A stretch of DNA of 64,000 bases from contig NZ_JAAIYO010000007.1 of the NCBI RefSeq assembly GCF_014930455.1, positions 1-64,000 of the forward strand, written 5' to 3'. How positions within the stretch are numbered: the stretch's first letter is position 1; every line of letters starts with the position of its first letter. The translations under genes were made by a program, and so were the position numbers. Under the pieces are notes generated by a model. That model was not told the DNA's origin. It did no database searches and was given only the letters and a program-made list of their open reading frames with translations. This DNA comes from Corallococcus soli. GTDB taxonomy: Bacteria; Myxococcota; Myxococcia; Myxococcales; Myxococcaceae. This document shows, piece by piece, positions 28,117-36,636 of this stretch.

Positions 28117-29328
28117 TCAGCGCGCAGGTGGTGCCATGACGTCGGCGGAGAATCGCAGCTTCGAGAGGTCGTACTGGCATTCCCCCCGGAGCGCGAGCTC
28201 CGTGCAGATCTTCCCCAGGAGCGGCACGAGCTTGTAGTTCCAGCCCGAAGCACAGACGACGACGTTGCGGTGGTGCGGCACCGATTCGGGCGCGAAGTCC
28301 ATGATGATCTCGCGGCGAAGGACCCCCTCGTTCCCGGGCTCGGTCACCAGCGCGCAGATGCAGGACGAGGCGAACCGGGGCTCCGGATCAAGCCCCTTCA
28401 TGTGACGCTTCACCCAGTCGCTGATCTGCTGGACGCACCGCGGGTCCGCGACCTGCTTGTATTCACGGACGTCCCGGAAGGTCCTCACCGGGTAGTTGGC
28501 GGCCACCCGGACGTAGGGACTGGAATGGGCCCAGTCGGTCTCGGGGAACCCGTAATAGAGCATGGGATCATCGCCGGACTTCTCGTCGAACGAGATCCAG
28601 GTGGGGAACTTCACGGCCGGGTCGGTCTGCCGGAAGTATGCGCCCACCATCTCCCAGATCACGAGATCGAGCTGAACCCCCAGCAACGACAGCACCTCGT
28701 TGACGTAGGGACCGGCCGTCACGACCAGCCTGGCGCCATGATAGACACCTTGATCCGTATCGACCGTGACGCCCTCCGGCTTCGACTCGATCCGCTGGAC
28801 GGCGATCCGGCTCTTGAGCGTGACGTGCCCGCTCTCCACGCAGCTCCGGTGGAGCGTCTTCAGCGTGGCCTGGACATGGATGGCGGCGCCATGCCGCTGG
28901 AAGAAGCCACTGTAGGCTGACGGCAACTGCTTGAACCCGAAGCGGTCTTCGATGTCGCGAACGCCCAGCGTCTCGTAGGGGAGGTCAAGCTCGCGCATGA
29001 CCTGGGTCACGGCTTCAATCTGGCCCTCGGCCCCGGTGACTTTCGAGTTGCCGAACCACAGGCAACCCACGGTCTTGAGCAGCTCGACGGAATATTCAGA
29101 TTGCAGCTCCTCCCACAGGGGGATTGAGTCGAGGACGAGCTGCGATATCTCTTTTTCATTGTATTGGATGCGGAACTGGCGTTCGACCCCACTCGAAGCG
29201 CCCTTGTCGTTGAAATAATCGAAGCGCTCGAGGACGAGCACCCGCTTCCCTTCGCGGGCAGCGTAGTGGGCGGCGGCCAGGCCGATGGAGCCGCCACCGA
29301 TGACAATGATGTCAAAAGAACCGTTCAT
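28117..29328 (-). CDS. FAD-dependent amine oxidoreductase, sarcosine oxidase (MSOX/MTOX)-like
   Basis: 403 residues; ATG at 29328 with GGGGAG upstream. The N-terminal Rossmann motif GGGSIGLAAAHYAAREGKRV and VLE binds FAD. The SSGVERQFRIQYNE block matches the S-xG-x-R-xxR signature of monomeric sarcosine and N-methyltryptophan oxidases. The C-terminal segment FASSCICALVTEP carries cysteines in the region where this family attaches FAD covalently, and ASGWNYKLVPLLGKICTELA is the conserved GxxxHGFKLxPxxG-like ending (His replaced). It probably oxidises a secondary amino acid to an imine. Six bases separate its stop from that of MocR. Part of the same putative catabolic cluster. Confidence 0.88.
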   Translation of the reverse strand: MNGSFDIIVIGGGSIGLAAAHYAAREGKRVLVLERFDYFNDKGASSGVERQFRIQYNEKEISQLVLDSIPLWEELQSEYSVELLKTVGCLWFGNSKVTGAEGQIEAVTQVMRELDLPYETLGVRDIEDRFGFKQLPSAYSGFFQRHGAAIHVQATLKTLHRSCVESGHVTLKSRIAVQRIESKPEGVTVDTDQGVYHGARLVVTAGPYVNEVLSLLGVQLDLVIWEMVGAYFRQTDPAVKFPTWISFDEKSGDDPMLYYGFPETDWAHSSPYVRVAANYPVRTFRDVREYKQVADPRCVQQISDWVKRHMKGLDPEPRFASSCICALVTEPGNEGVLRREIIMDFAPESVPHHRNVVVCASGWNYKLVPLLGKICTELALRGECQYDLSKLRFSADVMAPPAR

Positions 29329-29350
29329 GGTCTCCCCTCCAGGGGGCGCG

Positions 29351-29839
29351 TCACTCCAGCGTGGGCGTCGCGGCGGCTTCTGCGTCCTCGGTCACCGCCG
29401 AGTTCAGCGTCCAGGTCAATCCATAGACCGAGCCGAGCGCCCTGTAGCTCGCGCGCTTCCCGCAGCCCGTGACGCCCACCGTGACCGGATCCAGGCGAGC
29501 AGTCTTGAGCTGCGCCCTCGCGCATCCCAGGTCGAACTCCGCGCGAGCCCTCACGTCGGGCACCCACGAGCACTGGCCCATGCGGCAGCGCAGCTCATAG
29601 ATGCCTTCGGTGCCGCACCCGCTCATCTGATACTGATTCTCACCCAGGTAGTCGGGCGTCAGCTCCTCGGCACACTTGAGGTCCGTCGCGGCGATCTTCT
29701 CCAGGTTCGCATAGCGCTTGGCGTTCATTGACGGCCCCATCCTGGACAGGTCCACCTTGGAGTTGATCCGGCTGCCTCCGCAGCCAGACACCAGGAACGC
29801 CACGCCCAGGCCCATCATCGACAAACGCAAGAGGTTCAT
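29351..29839 (-). CDS. Lipoprotein of unknown function
   Basis: 162 residues starting at ATG 29839. The signal with lipobox LVSGC is clear. The mature region holds seven further cysteines, some in near-pairs (MSGCGTEGIYELRCRMGQCS). A C-terminal stretch begins LDPVTVGVTGCGKRASYRAL; the GVTGCGKRAxY piece is frequent in myxobacterial lipoproteins with a small Cys-bridged domain. It is a single-gene unit, divergent from the DUF1444 gene (79 bp apart). No enzymatic motif. Confidence 0.75.
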   Translation of the reverse strand: MNLLRLSMMGLGVAFLVSGCGGSRINSKVDLSRMGPSMNAKRYANLEKIAATDLKCAEELTPDYLGENQYQMSGCGTEGIYELRCRMGQCSWVPDVRARAEFDLGCARAQLKTARLDPVTVGVTGCGKRASYRALGSVYGLTWTLNSAVTEDAEAAATPTLE

Positions 29840-29918
29840 GGGCGCCTCTCTACCATGGGCGCACCGCACGCTGAGTGCGCTTGCACGAAACCAGCCTGGC
29901 GGGGTCTTCTCCCCGCCC

Positions 29919-31235
29919 ATGTCACGCAACACGCAGTGGAAGGTGGCCCTCTTCGGTGTCTCGGCCCTGGTGCTCGTCGCCGCGCTGGTCTTCGCCAGCG
30001 GGGCGACGCAGTCCTCCGGGGAGTCGCTCCCGGAGCTGACGGAGAAGGACGCGTTCGCCCAGCAGGCCATGGCGGCCCTCCGTGCCGGGGGCGTCAAGGA
30101 TGAGCTGGTGTATGACCCGGAGCGCTTCCTCATCCAGGGTATCGCCCCGGACGGCGGCTTGGGGATGGCGCTCTTCCTCACCAACTTCCACGCCGAGTAC
30201 CTGGCCCGCCCGCCCGAGCAGCGGGCTGAGGTGCTCGCGCGGCTGGGACGGACGGGCGTGCTCCCGGAGGCCCCGGAGACCTACGCACAGGTGCGTCCAC
30301 TGCTGAGGCTGGTGGTGCGCGCTCGCGACACCTTCGAGCAGTTCTCCCAGGAGCCCGGCGTGTCGGCGCCGGTGTCCTGGCGGCCGCTGGGCGAGGTGCT
30401 GGCGGTGGCGCTCGTCCAGGACACCGCGGACGCCATGCGCTACGTCACCTCGGACGACCTGGCGCGCTGGGGCATCCCTTACGAGCAGGCCCACACCGAC
30501 GCGATGGCCAACCTGCGGCGGCTGGACCCCGTGCCGCTCAGGTCCCTGACCCTGGGCGCCTGCCTGCTCTCCACGGACGACAGCTACGCGGCCTCGCGGC
30601 TGCTGCTGGAGGACGTGGTGCGCGGCTGCCAGGTCCAGGGCGAGCAGGTCGTGATGGTGCCCAACAGGGACACGCTGCTCATCACCGGCTCCGAGGACGC
30701 GACGGGCCTGCTCGCGGTGGCGGAGGCGGCCCTGGTGGGCGTCAAGGCGCCGCGCCCGGTGGACGGACACGCGCTGCGCCTCACGGCCGACGGCTGGAAG
30801 CCCTTCCTGCCGGAGCCGGGCAGCCCGTCGCGGAGCCTCCTGGAGAACCTCGCGTTCGCCAGCCGGGTGCGCAGCTACCATGAGCAGACCGGGCGGCTGC
30901 GGCAGCAGCATGAGCAGGAGGGCTCCCAGCTCTTCGTCGCTGGCTACCTGCCGGAGCAGGACGCGCAGGGGCGCTTCTTCGGCCAGACCGTCTGGCACAG
31001 CGACGGAGAGACGCTGCTGCCGCGCGCGGACGTCATCCGCTTCATGGACTCCGCGCTGGGCCCCGACGCGCCCCCGGTGGCCTCCGTCCGCTGGGACCTC
31101 GTGGTGCGCGACGCCGGCACGCTGCTGATGCCCGAGCCGGGGCTGTACCCGGAGCGCTACCGCGTGCGGTCCTTTCCCTCCAAGGCGCAGCTCCAGCGCT
31201 GGCAGGCCGACCCCACGGCCATGGACCTGCCCTGA
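29919..31235 (+). CDS. DUF1444-family protein with N-terminal membrane helix
   Basis: 438 residues; ATG at 29919. One membrane helix (ALFGVSALVLVAALVFASG) is followed by a periplasmic or surface domain. Residues ~70-275 match DUF1444 (YtpQ-like): LFLTNFHAEYLARPPEQRAE, WRPLGEVLAVALVQDTADAM, VTSDDLARWGIPYEQAHTDA and VVMVPNRDTLLITGSED. The C-terminal ~170 residues are specific. DUF1444 proteins have no established function; in Firmicutes they are cytosolic, so the membrane anchor and extension here are unusual for the family. Confidence 0.82.
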   Translation: MSRNTQWKVALFGVSALVLVAALVFASGATQSSGESLPELTEKDAFAQQAMAALRAGGVKDELVYDPERFLIQGIAPDGGLGMALFLTNFHAEYLARPPEQRAEVLARLGRTGVLPEAPETYAQVRPLLRLVVRARDTFEQFSQEPGVSAPVSWRPLGEVLAVALVQDTADAMRYVTSDDLARWGIPYEQAHTDAMANLRRLDPVPLRSLTLGACLLSTDDSYAASRLLLEDVVRGCQVQGEQVVMVPNRDTLLITGSEDATGLLAVAEAALVGVKAPRPVDGHALRLTADGWKPFLPEPGSPSRSLLENLAFASRVRSYHEQTGRLRQQHEQEGSQLFVAGYLPEQDAQGRFFGQTVWHSDGETLLPRADVIRFMDSALGPDAPPVASVRWDLVVRDAGTLLMPEPGLYPERYRVRSFPSKAQLQRWQADPTAMDLP

Positions 31236-31319
31236 GCAGTCCGTGCCCCGGCCTCCCCGCTGTGGTAATCCGCTCTGGCCGCAAGGCGACTTTCCATCCC
31301 TCCAACCTGGAAGAACCCC

Positions 31320-32261
31320 ATGGCAGGCAGCAGCCTGATTGCGCTCCTCGACGACATCGCGACCATCCTGGATGACGTCTCCATCCTGACGAAGGTGGCG
31401 GCGAAGAAGACGGCGGGCGTGCTCGGAGACGACCTGGCGCTCAACGCACAGCAGGTCACGGGCGTGAAGGCGGACCGCGAACTGCCCGTGGTGTGGGCGG
31501 TGGCGAAGGGCTCGATGGTCAACAAGGCCATCCTGGTGCCAGCGGCGCTGGCCATCAGCGCGCTGGCGCCCTGGCTGGTGACCCCGCTGCTGATGGTGGG
31601 CGGCGCCTTCCTCTGCTTCGAGGGCTTCGAGAAGATCGCGCACAAGTTCCTGCACAGCGCGGAGGAGGACAGCGCGCACCACACCCAGCTGCGTGAGGCG
31701 CTGACGAACCCGGACGTGGACCTGGTCGCCCTGGAGAAGGACAAGATCAAGGGCGCGGTGCGCACCGACTTCATCCTCTCCGCGGAGATCATCGCCATCA
31801 CCCTGGGCACCGTGGCGACGGTGGGCTTCGCCACCCGCGTGTCGGTGCTGGTGGGCATCGCCCTCATCATGACCGTGGGCGTGTACGGGCTCGTGGCGGG
31901 CATCGTGAAGCTGGACGACGCGGGGCTCTACCTCAGCCGTCAGTCCGGGAGCTTCCAGCGCAGCCTGGGCGCGGGCATCCTCCGCACGGCGCCGTGGCTG
32001 ATGAAGTTCCTCTCCGTCGCGGGCACGGCGGCCATGTTCCTGGTGGGCGGCGGCATCCTCGTGCACGGCATCTCCAGCCTGCACCACGCGGAGGAGTCCT
32101 TCACCGCCTGGGCCGCGGCCGTGCCGGGCGTGGGCGCCGTCCTGGGCGGGCTCGCCCCCATGCTGCTCAACGCCGCGGTGGGGCTGGGCGCCGGGGCCGT
32201 GCTGGTGCTGCTCTTCACCCTGGGCAAGAAGGTCGTGAAGGGCCGGGGCGCGAAGAAGTAG
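31320..32261 (+). CDS. DUF808 (YedI-like) inner-membrane protein
   Basis: 313 residues; ATG at 31320 with GGAAGA upstream. The N-terminus [20 protein letters not shown], then [20 protein letters not shown], is the strongly conserved DUF808 signature. It is followed by [20 protein letters not shown] and a run of about six membrane helices. The family (E. coli YedI) is widespread and uncharacterised. Length is normal. It stands as a single gene about 85 bp after the DUF1444 gene. Confidence 0.92.
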   Translation: MAGSSLIALLDDIATILDDVSILTKVAAKKTAGVLGDDLALNAQQVTGVKADRELPVVWAVAKGSMVNKAILVPAALAISALAPWLVTPLLMVGGAFLCFEGFEKIAHKFLHSAEEDSAHHTQLREALTNPDVDLVALEKDKIKGAVRTDFILSAEIIAITLGTVATVGFATRVSVLVGIALIMTVGVYGLVAGIVKLDDAGLYLSRQSGSFQRSLGAGILRTAPWLMKFLSVAGTAAMFLVGGGILVHGISSLHHAEESFTAWAAAVPGVGAVLGGLAPMLLNAAVGLGAGAVLVLLFTLGKKVVKGRGAKK

Positions 32262-32462
32262 CAGCGCCCCGATGAGCCCGGGAGCACCTGCCCGAGCACG
32301 GTGGGTGCTCACCCCCGGCGTGAGAACGTTGAGGAGCGAGCACTGGCGCTGGTGGGTGGGTCTTCCAGGAATCCATCTCCGGCCACGTGGGCTCCCTGGC
32401 CTACCGCGAGGAGACCGGCGCCCAGGGCCACCGCCGCAGTGAGGCCCCCTCTCGCGCCGCCG

Positions 32463-33110
32463 TCAGAAGCGCACGGCGAGCAGGGGGAGGGTGGCGCGGG
32501 GCTGCCAGCGCCGGGTGCGCAGGCCGTCACGGCGGGCCTGGAGCTCGCGCAGCTCCTGCTCCATCAGGGTGCGCTCCTGGATGAGCGCGTCGCGCCGGTC
32601 CTTCTTCTCCCGGGCCGCCCGCGCTCCCCCCGAGAAGCCGCCGATGATCAACCCCACGCCCGCCGCGCCGGGCACCGCGAAGACCAGGCCCACGGTCATG
32701 AGCGCGTCCCCGGTGCTGCCCGCCTCGTCCAGTCCACCGATGATGAGCGGCAGGCCAATGAGCAGCAGCGGCGAGAGGCAGAAGCCGATGATGGTCATGG
32801 CCTTGTAGCCACCGGGGCGGCCCAAGCGGATGGAGTTGATCTGCCCCTGGAGCAGGCCCACCTGCTGGGTCAGCTCCGCGATGCGCGCGTCCAGGCCCGC
32901 ATCCGCGCCCATCGGCTGGGGGTCCTGCCCGGCCCGCTCCGGGAACGGCGCAGCGGGAAAGAGCTCCGGCTCCGAGCCCGTGGTCGCCTGCGCCACCAGC
33001 AGCCGCGCGGACAAGGGGCGTCCATCGAAGGACGGCGCGGTCGATACCAGGGACAGGGGGGAGGCAGCGGGGACAGCGGCCAGCAGGACGGCGGCGACCA
33101 GCGACAGCAT
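32463..33110 (-). CDS. Membrane protein with signal sequence and coiled coils
   Basis: 215 residues; ATG at 33110. There is a signal peptide (LSLVAAVLLAAVPAASPLSL), a disordered stretch, a short coiled coil (LDARIAELTQQVGLLQGQIN), two to three membrane helices (YKAMTIIGFCLSPLLLIGLP, VGLVFAVPGAAGVGLIIGGF) and a second coiled coil (KKDRRDALIQERTLMEQELR). The layout of coil, hairpin membrane segment and coil is seen in several myxobacterial hypotheticals. Function unknown. It is divergent from the MarR-type regulator (142 bp between starts). Confidence 0.7.
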   Translation of the reverse strand: MLSLVAAVLLAAVPAASPLSLVSTAPSFDGRPLSARLLVAQATTGSEPELFPAAPFPERAGQDPQPMGADAGLDARIAELTQQVGLLQGQINSIRLGRPGGYKAMTIIGFCLSPLLLIGLPLIIGGLDEAGSTGDALMTVGLVFAVPGAAGVGLIIGGFSGGARAAREKKDRRDALIQERTLMEQELRELQARRDGLRTRRWQPRATLPLLAVRF

Positions 33111-33193
33111 GGCAGTCGATCCTTTCGCGAGCGCGACGGAAGGACGAGCCTAGCATCCGGTTCATCCGGAATGACTTCGCCGGGCCCCACCTC

Positions 33194-33234
33194 TTGACAG
33201 CCCCCCACTCCGAAATTATCTAGTGCACTAGATA
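33194..33234 (+). promoter_or_regulatory. Promoter and perfect palindromic operator of the MarR-family gene
   Basis: A consensus -35 TTGACA (33194-33199) lies 17 bp before a -10 TATCTA (33217-33222). The 18-bp perfect palindrome TATCTAGTG/CACTAGATA (33217-33234) starts at the -10, so a bound repressor would block RNA polymerase. A second half-site-like AGCACTAGA follows at 33238-33246. Confidence 0.8.
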
Positions 33235-33252
33235 TTAGAGCACTAGAGAACA

Positions 33253-33684
33253 ATGGCTCCGAAACAGCGAACCGTCGGCACACAGCTCTCCTTCGCGCTC
33301 TATGGAGCGGCGAACCGGATGGCGCGTCTACACAAGCCCTTCCTTGAGCCGCTGGGCCTGACCTTTCCTCAGTATCTCGTGCTCCTTGAGCTGCTGAATG
33401 GCGCGCCCCTGGCCGTTGGAGAACTTGGCACCCGCCTTGGCATGGACACGGGCACCATCACGCCACTGGTCAAGCGGCTTGAGAGCGCCGGCTTCGTAGC
33501 GCGCACCCGCGACCGCACCGACGAACGCCGCGTGCTGGTCGACCTGACAGCCCATAGCCGCGGCCTCGCAGCAGAGGTCCGGGGCATCACGGACAAGATC
33601 AAGTCGGCATGCCAGCTCACCGACCAGCGCCTGGACGACCTCCGTCGCACGCTCGAAGCGCTCGCCCACCCGGCCGACGAATGA
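33253..33684 (+). CDS. OhrR-like MarR-family repressor lacking the N-terminal redox cysteine
   Basis: 143 residues. The N-terminal and first-helix region (QLSFALYGAANRMARLHKPF, LEPLGLTFPQYLVLLELL) is the OhrR signature. The winged helix follows (LGTRLGMDTGTITPLVKRLE and RTDERRVLVDLTA). In OhrR the reactive Cys15 sits in QLCFxLY; here it is Ser13. The only Cys lies near the C-terminus (KSACQLTD). Sensing of organic hydroperoxides by the classical Cys is therefore lost, and another ligand or residue must serve. A perfect palindrome over the -10 box indicates strong autoregulation. The next gene follows after 30 bp and should be its target. Confidence 0.9.
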   Translation: MAPKQRTVGTQLSFALYGAANRMARLHKPFLEPLGLTFPQYLVLLELLNGAPLAVGELGTRLGMDTGTITPLVKRLESAGFVARTRDRTDERRVLVDLTAHSRGLAAEVRGITDKIKSACQLTDQRLDDLRRTLEALAHPADE

Positions 33685-33714
33685 AGGCTTCAAGAACAAC
33701 AGGGAGATTCAAAT

Positions 33715-34461
33715 ATGAAGATTGGCATCCTGGGGACCGGCCACATCGGGAAGACCCTGGTTCGAAGGCTGAGTGCGGCCGGACATGACGTGAAGGTAGC
33801 CAACTCCCGTGGCCCGGAGACGATCGGGGCTGACGTGCTGGAACACGGCGGGCGCGCGGTCACGGCGGCGGAAGCCGTCGCGAACGTTGACGTCGTGATC
33901 CTCTCGATTCCCCTCAACCGTCTTGCCGGGATCGCGCCGCTCATCGCCAGCGTCCCCGCCGAGACGGTCGTCATCGACACCTCGAACTACTACCCGGCGC
34001 GCGACAGCAGGATCGACGCAATCGAAGCCGGTCAGGTCGAGAGCCTGTGGGTGGCCGAGCAGCTGGGCCGGCCGGTCGTGAAGGCATGGAACTCCATCGG
34101 CTCCGACTCCTTCGCGAAGAAGGCCAGGGCCCCAGGGAGCCCGGACCGCATCGCGCTTCCCGTTGCAGGGAATAGCGAGAGAGAACGCAAGGTGGGGATG
34201 GCGCTCGTCGATGACACCGGGTTCGACGCCTTCGATGCAGGGACGCTTGCGGAGTCGTGGCGGCAGCAGCCTGGCGCGCCGTGCTACGGCACGGACCTCA
34301 CCCGCGAGCAGATGGCGAGCGCCCTTGCCGCGGCAGAGCGCGCGCGACTGCCGAAGCGGCGCGACCTGGCTGTTGCGGCCTTCATGGAACGGCTGGGAGA
34401 CGGCACGACGAACCCAGACGCGGAATACGGCGTCCGCCTGAGTCGTGCGTTGTACATGTGA
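33715..34461 (+). CDS. NADP-dependent oxidoreductase, F420-dependent NADP reductase-like Rossmann protein
   Basis: 248 residues; ATG at 33715 with GGGAG upstream. It begins with the dinucleotide fold KIGILGTGHIGKTLVRRLSA and has ANSRGPETI after strand 2, where Arg/Ser favour NADP. VVILSIPLNRLAGI and VVIDTSNYYPARDS follow, as in the NADP-oxidoreductase-F420 family (COG2085). The C-terminal half (VVKAWNSIGSDSF ... PVAGNSERER) is the usual dimerisation part. Many members act on substrates other than F420. Co-transcribed with the OhrR-like repressor, so probably induced by a stress chemical. A 24-bp palindromic hairpin terminates the operon. Confidence 0.88.
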   Translation: MKIGILGTGHIGKTLVRRLSAAGHDVKVANSRGPETIGADVLEHGGRAVTAAEAVANVDVVILSIPLNRLAGIAPLIASVPAETVVIDTSNYYPARDSRIDAIEAGQVESLWVAEQLGRPVVKAWNSIGSDSFAKKARAPGSPDRIALPVAGNSERERKVGMALVDDTGFDAFDAGTLAESWRQQPGAPCYGTDLTREQMASALAAAERARLPKRRDLAVAAFMERLGDGTTNPDAEYGVRLSRALYM

Positions 34462-34496
34462 GCCCTGTTGCCGTCCTCCGCGATGCGTCTCGCGCA

Positions 34497-34520
34497 AGAG
34501 GATCCGCGCGCGGATCCTCT
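34497..34520 (+). terminator. 24-bp perfect palindromic hairpin
   Basis: AGAGGATCCGCG and its exact complement CGCGGATCCTCT abut without spacer, 35 bases after the oxidoreductase stop, followed by CTCT. Likely transcription terminator of the marR operon. Confidence 0.7.
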
Positions 34521-34577
34521 CTCCCCGGCCCATGCCTCCTCGACGCCGGGCGCCTCGGCCTCTTTCGCGGACACGCG

Positions 34578-34889
34578 CTAGGAAGCGGACAGGGGGTCCT
34601 GACTCCCCTCCTCCTCCGTGACGAACTCCCCCGGTTCGACCGGCATGATGCAGTGGACCAGGAGGACGCGCAGCACGCTGTCGAGGGCGAACGAAACCCG
34701 GAGGCCCTCCACCGTCGTGACGAAGCCGTCGTCGACGCGCTTCATCCGGGACAGGACGGGCTCCAGCGATACCGCGCTTCGCAACAGGAGCGCGAAGTTC
34801 TCCAGATGGGTCTCCAGGTGGAGGCGCACCTCGCCCGGAAGCCGCTGGAGCTGCCGCTCCGCTCGCCGCGAATAGAAGAGCCGGGACAT
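34578..34889 (-). CDS. RelE/ParE-superfamily-like small protein, no partner antitoxin
   Basis: 103 residues starting MSRLFYSRRAERQLQRLPGE. The layout is that of the RelE/ParE fold: an N-terminal strand and helix pair with basic residues (SRRAERQLQRLP), then strands VTTVEGLRVSFALD and SVLRVLLVHCI. The typical catalytic basic residues of ribosome-dependent RelE near the C-terminus are not evident, and the tail is acidic. No small antitoxin gene flanks it on either side. It may be a domesticated or solitary toxin-like protein. Myxobacteria contain several such orphans. Confidence 0.6.
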   Translation of the reverse strand: MSRLFYSRRAERQLQRLPGEVRLHLETHLENFALLLRSAVSLEPVLSRMKRVDDGFVTTVEGLRVSFALDSVLRVLLVHCIMPVEPGEFVTEEEGSQDPLSAS

Positions 34890-35183
34890 GCACTCACGCT
34901 AGGCATGGGCCTGGGGACCGTCCGCGCGGCGAGGACGCGCGCCCCCTGAGCTGGCAGGCAGGGGACGCGCAGCGCTTCAACCCGGACAGCCTTTTCTTCA
35001 CCCGCCTCTCAAGGCGAAGGCGCCAAGGGCAGCAGGAACCGCTGGCCCACACCGGACGGCCCGTGTCCCCCGGGGCGCCTTCCGGCCACGCGGCGGGCCT
35101 TGAAGCCCGGTGCCGCTCCACGGGGCCCGGAAGCGGGTGCGCGGGTCGCCCACCAGGGAGCGCACGCCGCCCTTGCGACGCCC

Positions 35184-36146
35184 ATGGATTTGGAGCACGA
35201 GGGGCGCCTCGTGATCGTCCGCCCCCGCCCTGGCTTCTTCCGCCTCCTCTTCGTCGTGCGAGGCACCATCCTGCCGCGCGTCCTGCCCCACATCCTGGGC
35301 ATCGCGGGGCTCGCCTGCCTCGTCGTCTTCACGTTCGAGCAGGGCTACCTGCGGCTGCGGGTCACCTCCCCCGCGCCCCTGTCGCTGCTCGGCATCGCGC
35401 TCTCCATCTTCCTCGGGTTCCGGAACAACGCCTGCTACGACCGCTGGTGGGAGGCGCGCAAGCAGTGGGGCGCGCTCATCATCGAGGTGCGCGCGTTGAC
35501 CCACGCGGCCATCGCGCTGCTGGACGACGGGCGCGCCGAACAGCCCGTCGCGGGGCAGCAGGCGGCGCGGAGGCTCGTGCACCGCAACATCGCCTTCGCG
35601 CACGCGCTCGCCGCGCACCTGCGCGGATACGACGCGCGGGAGGACCTCTCCCGCTTCCTGGAGGAGCCCGAGCTTTCGCGCGTGCTGGCCAGCGGGAACC
35701 GCCCGAACGCGCTGCTGCGCGAGCATCAGCGCGAGCTGGCCACGCTGCTTCGCGAGGGCCGGCTCACCGACATCACCTGGGGTGCACTGAACGAGCGGGT
35801 GCACGCCCTGATGAGTGTGTTCACCGCCTGCGAGCGCATCCGCTTCACCCCGCTGCCCTTCGCCTACACCGTGCTCCTGCACCGCACCGCGTACCTCTTC
35901 TGCCTGCTGCTGCCTTTCGGGCTCGCGGAGGCGATGGGGTGGTTCACGCCCGTGCTCTCAGCGATGATCGCCTACACCTTCTTCGGGCTGGACCGCTTGA
36001 GCGACGAGCTGGAGGAGCCCTTCGGCACCGCGCCCAACGACCTGCCCCTGCTCGCGATGACGCGCACTGCGGAGATCAACCTGCTGGAAGCGCTGGGAGA
36101 GCCCCAACCCGAACCGCTGCGCTCCGAGAACTTCATCCTCCCCTAG
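35184..36146 (+). CDS. Bestrophin-family ion channel protein
   Basis: 320 residues; ATG at 35184 (MDLEHEGRLVIVRPRPGFFR). The bestrophin/UPF0187 hallmark GFRNNACYDRWWEARKQWGA lies after TM2. Further conserved parts are the HRNIAFAHALAAHLRG helix and the FTPLPFAYTVLLHRTAYLFC segment with paired TMs 3 and 4. The ending ... LDRLSDELEEPFGTAPNDLP is the standard cytosolic gate region. Bacterial bestrophins form pentameric, mostly cation-selective channels (KpBest) in the inner membrane. Full length; single gene. Confidence 0.93.
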   Translation: MDLEHEGRLVIVRPRPGFFRLLFVVRGTILPRVLPHILGIAGLACLVVFTFEQGYLRLRVTSPAPLSLLGIALSIFLGFRNNACYDRWWEARKQWGALIIEVRALTHAAIALLDDGRAEQPVAGQQAARRLVHRNIAFAHALAAHLRGYDAREDLSRFLEEPELSRVLASGNRPNALLREHQRELATLLREGRLTDITWGALNERVHALMSVFTACERIRFTPLPFAYTVLLHRTAYLFCLLLPFGLAEAMGWFTPVLSAMIAYTFFGLDRLSDELEEPFGTAPNDLPLLAMTRTAEINLLEALGEPQPEPLRSENFILP

Positions 36147-36299
36147 GAGCGCGAGGCCCACGCAAACACACATAAGACATCCGAGGCCTGGCGGGGCTTA
36201 CGGCTTTTCAGGGGCGTTCCCGGTGACTATGCTGCGAGCCGGAAACACGAACGAAACATCGAAGTCCCCTGTCACTTCATCCCGAAAGGTAGGCTTGAG

Positions 36300-36503
36300 A
36301 TGAATCTCTCCGTCAAGAAGGCCGGTCGTGTGTTGCTCGCCATGCTCACGGGCGCGTCCATGTCGTTCGGACTCACGCTGGCATTTTCCACCCCGGCGCA
36401 AGCATCGCAGGTGGAGTGCAATCCCGTGGAGTGCAGCCAGAGCTGTCAGGCCAAGGGCTCTCGGTTTGGCAAGTGTGTCAACGCAGCCTGCACCTGCTTC
36501 TGA
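36300..36503 (+). CDS. Precursor of a six-cysteine defensin-like (CS-alpha-beta pattern) secreted peptide
   Basis: 67 residues. A signal peptide (KKAGRVLLAMLTGASMSFGL..., cleavage after AQAS) precedes a mature peptide of about 30 residues. Its cysteines follow C-x4-C-x3-C-x9-C-x4-C-x-C, including the GxC (FGKC) before the fourth Cys. This is the cysteine-stabilised alpha-beta spacing of insect and fungal defensins (CxxxC helix, CxC strand). Defensin-like peptides have been described in myxobacteria (AdDLP of Anaeromyxobacter). The gene is monocistronic, with ATG at 36300 preceded by a GAAAGG-like site, and followed by a perfect hairpin. Antimicrobial or anti-prey activity is inference. Confidence 0.78.
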   Translation: MNLSVKKAGRVLLAMLTGASMSFGLTLAFSTPAQASQVECNPVECSQSCQAKGSRFGKCVNAACTCF

Positions 36504-36535
36504 ACTCCCGTCGTGAGCCTTCCGTGAATCATCAT

Positions 36536-36565
36536 GCGGCGCGTCGAATCCTGTCGACGCGCCGC
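36536..36565 (+). terminator. Perfect 12-bp hairpin terminator of the defensin-like gene
   Basis: Arms GCGGCGCGTCGA (36536-36547) and TCGACGCGCCGC (36554-36565) enclose a six-base loop, 33 bases after the stop codon. It also lies in front of the convergent CBS-domain gene end. Confidence 0.75.
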
Positions 36566-36636
36566 GTGGTACCGGAAGTCGCGGGCCCCCCTCCCGGAGG
36601 AAGGAGCACGCCCGCTCCCCCTGGAGCCGGGGCAGC

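Noticed and set aside
29922-32312. 796-codon antisense frame over the DUF1444 and DUF808 genes
   Set aside because: Shadow frame: His/Arg/Gln-rich, no domain, while both plus-strand genes have recognised families.
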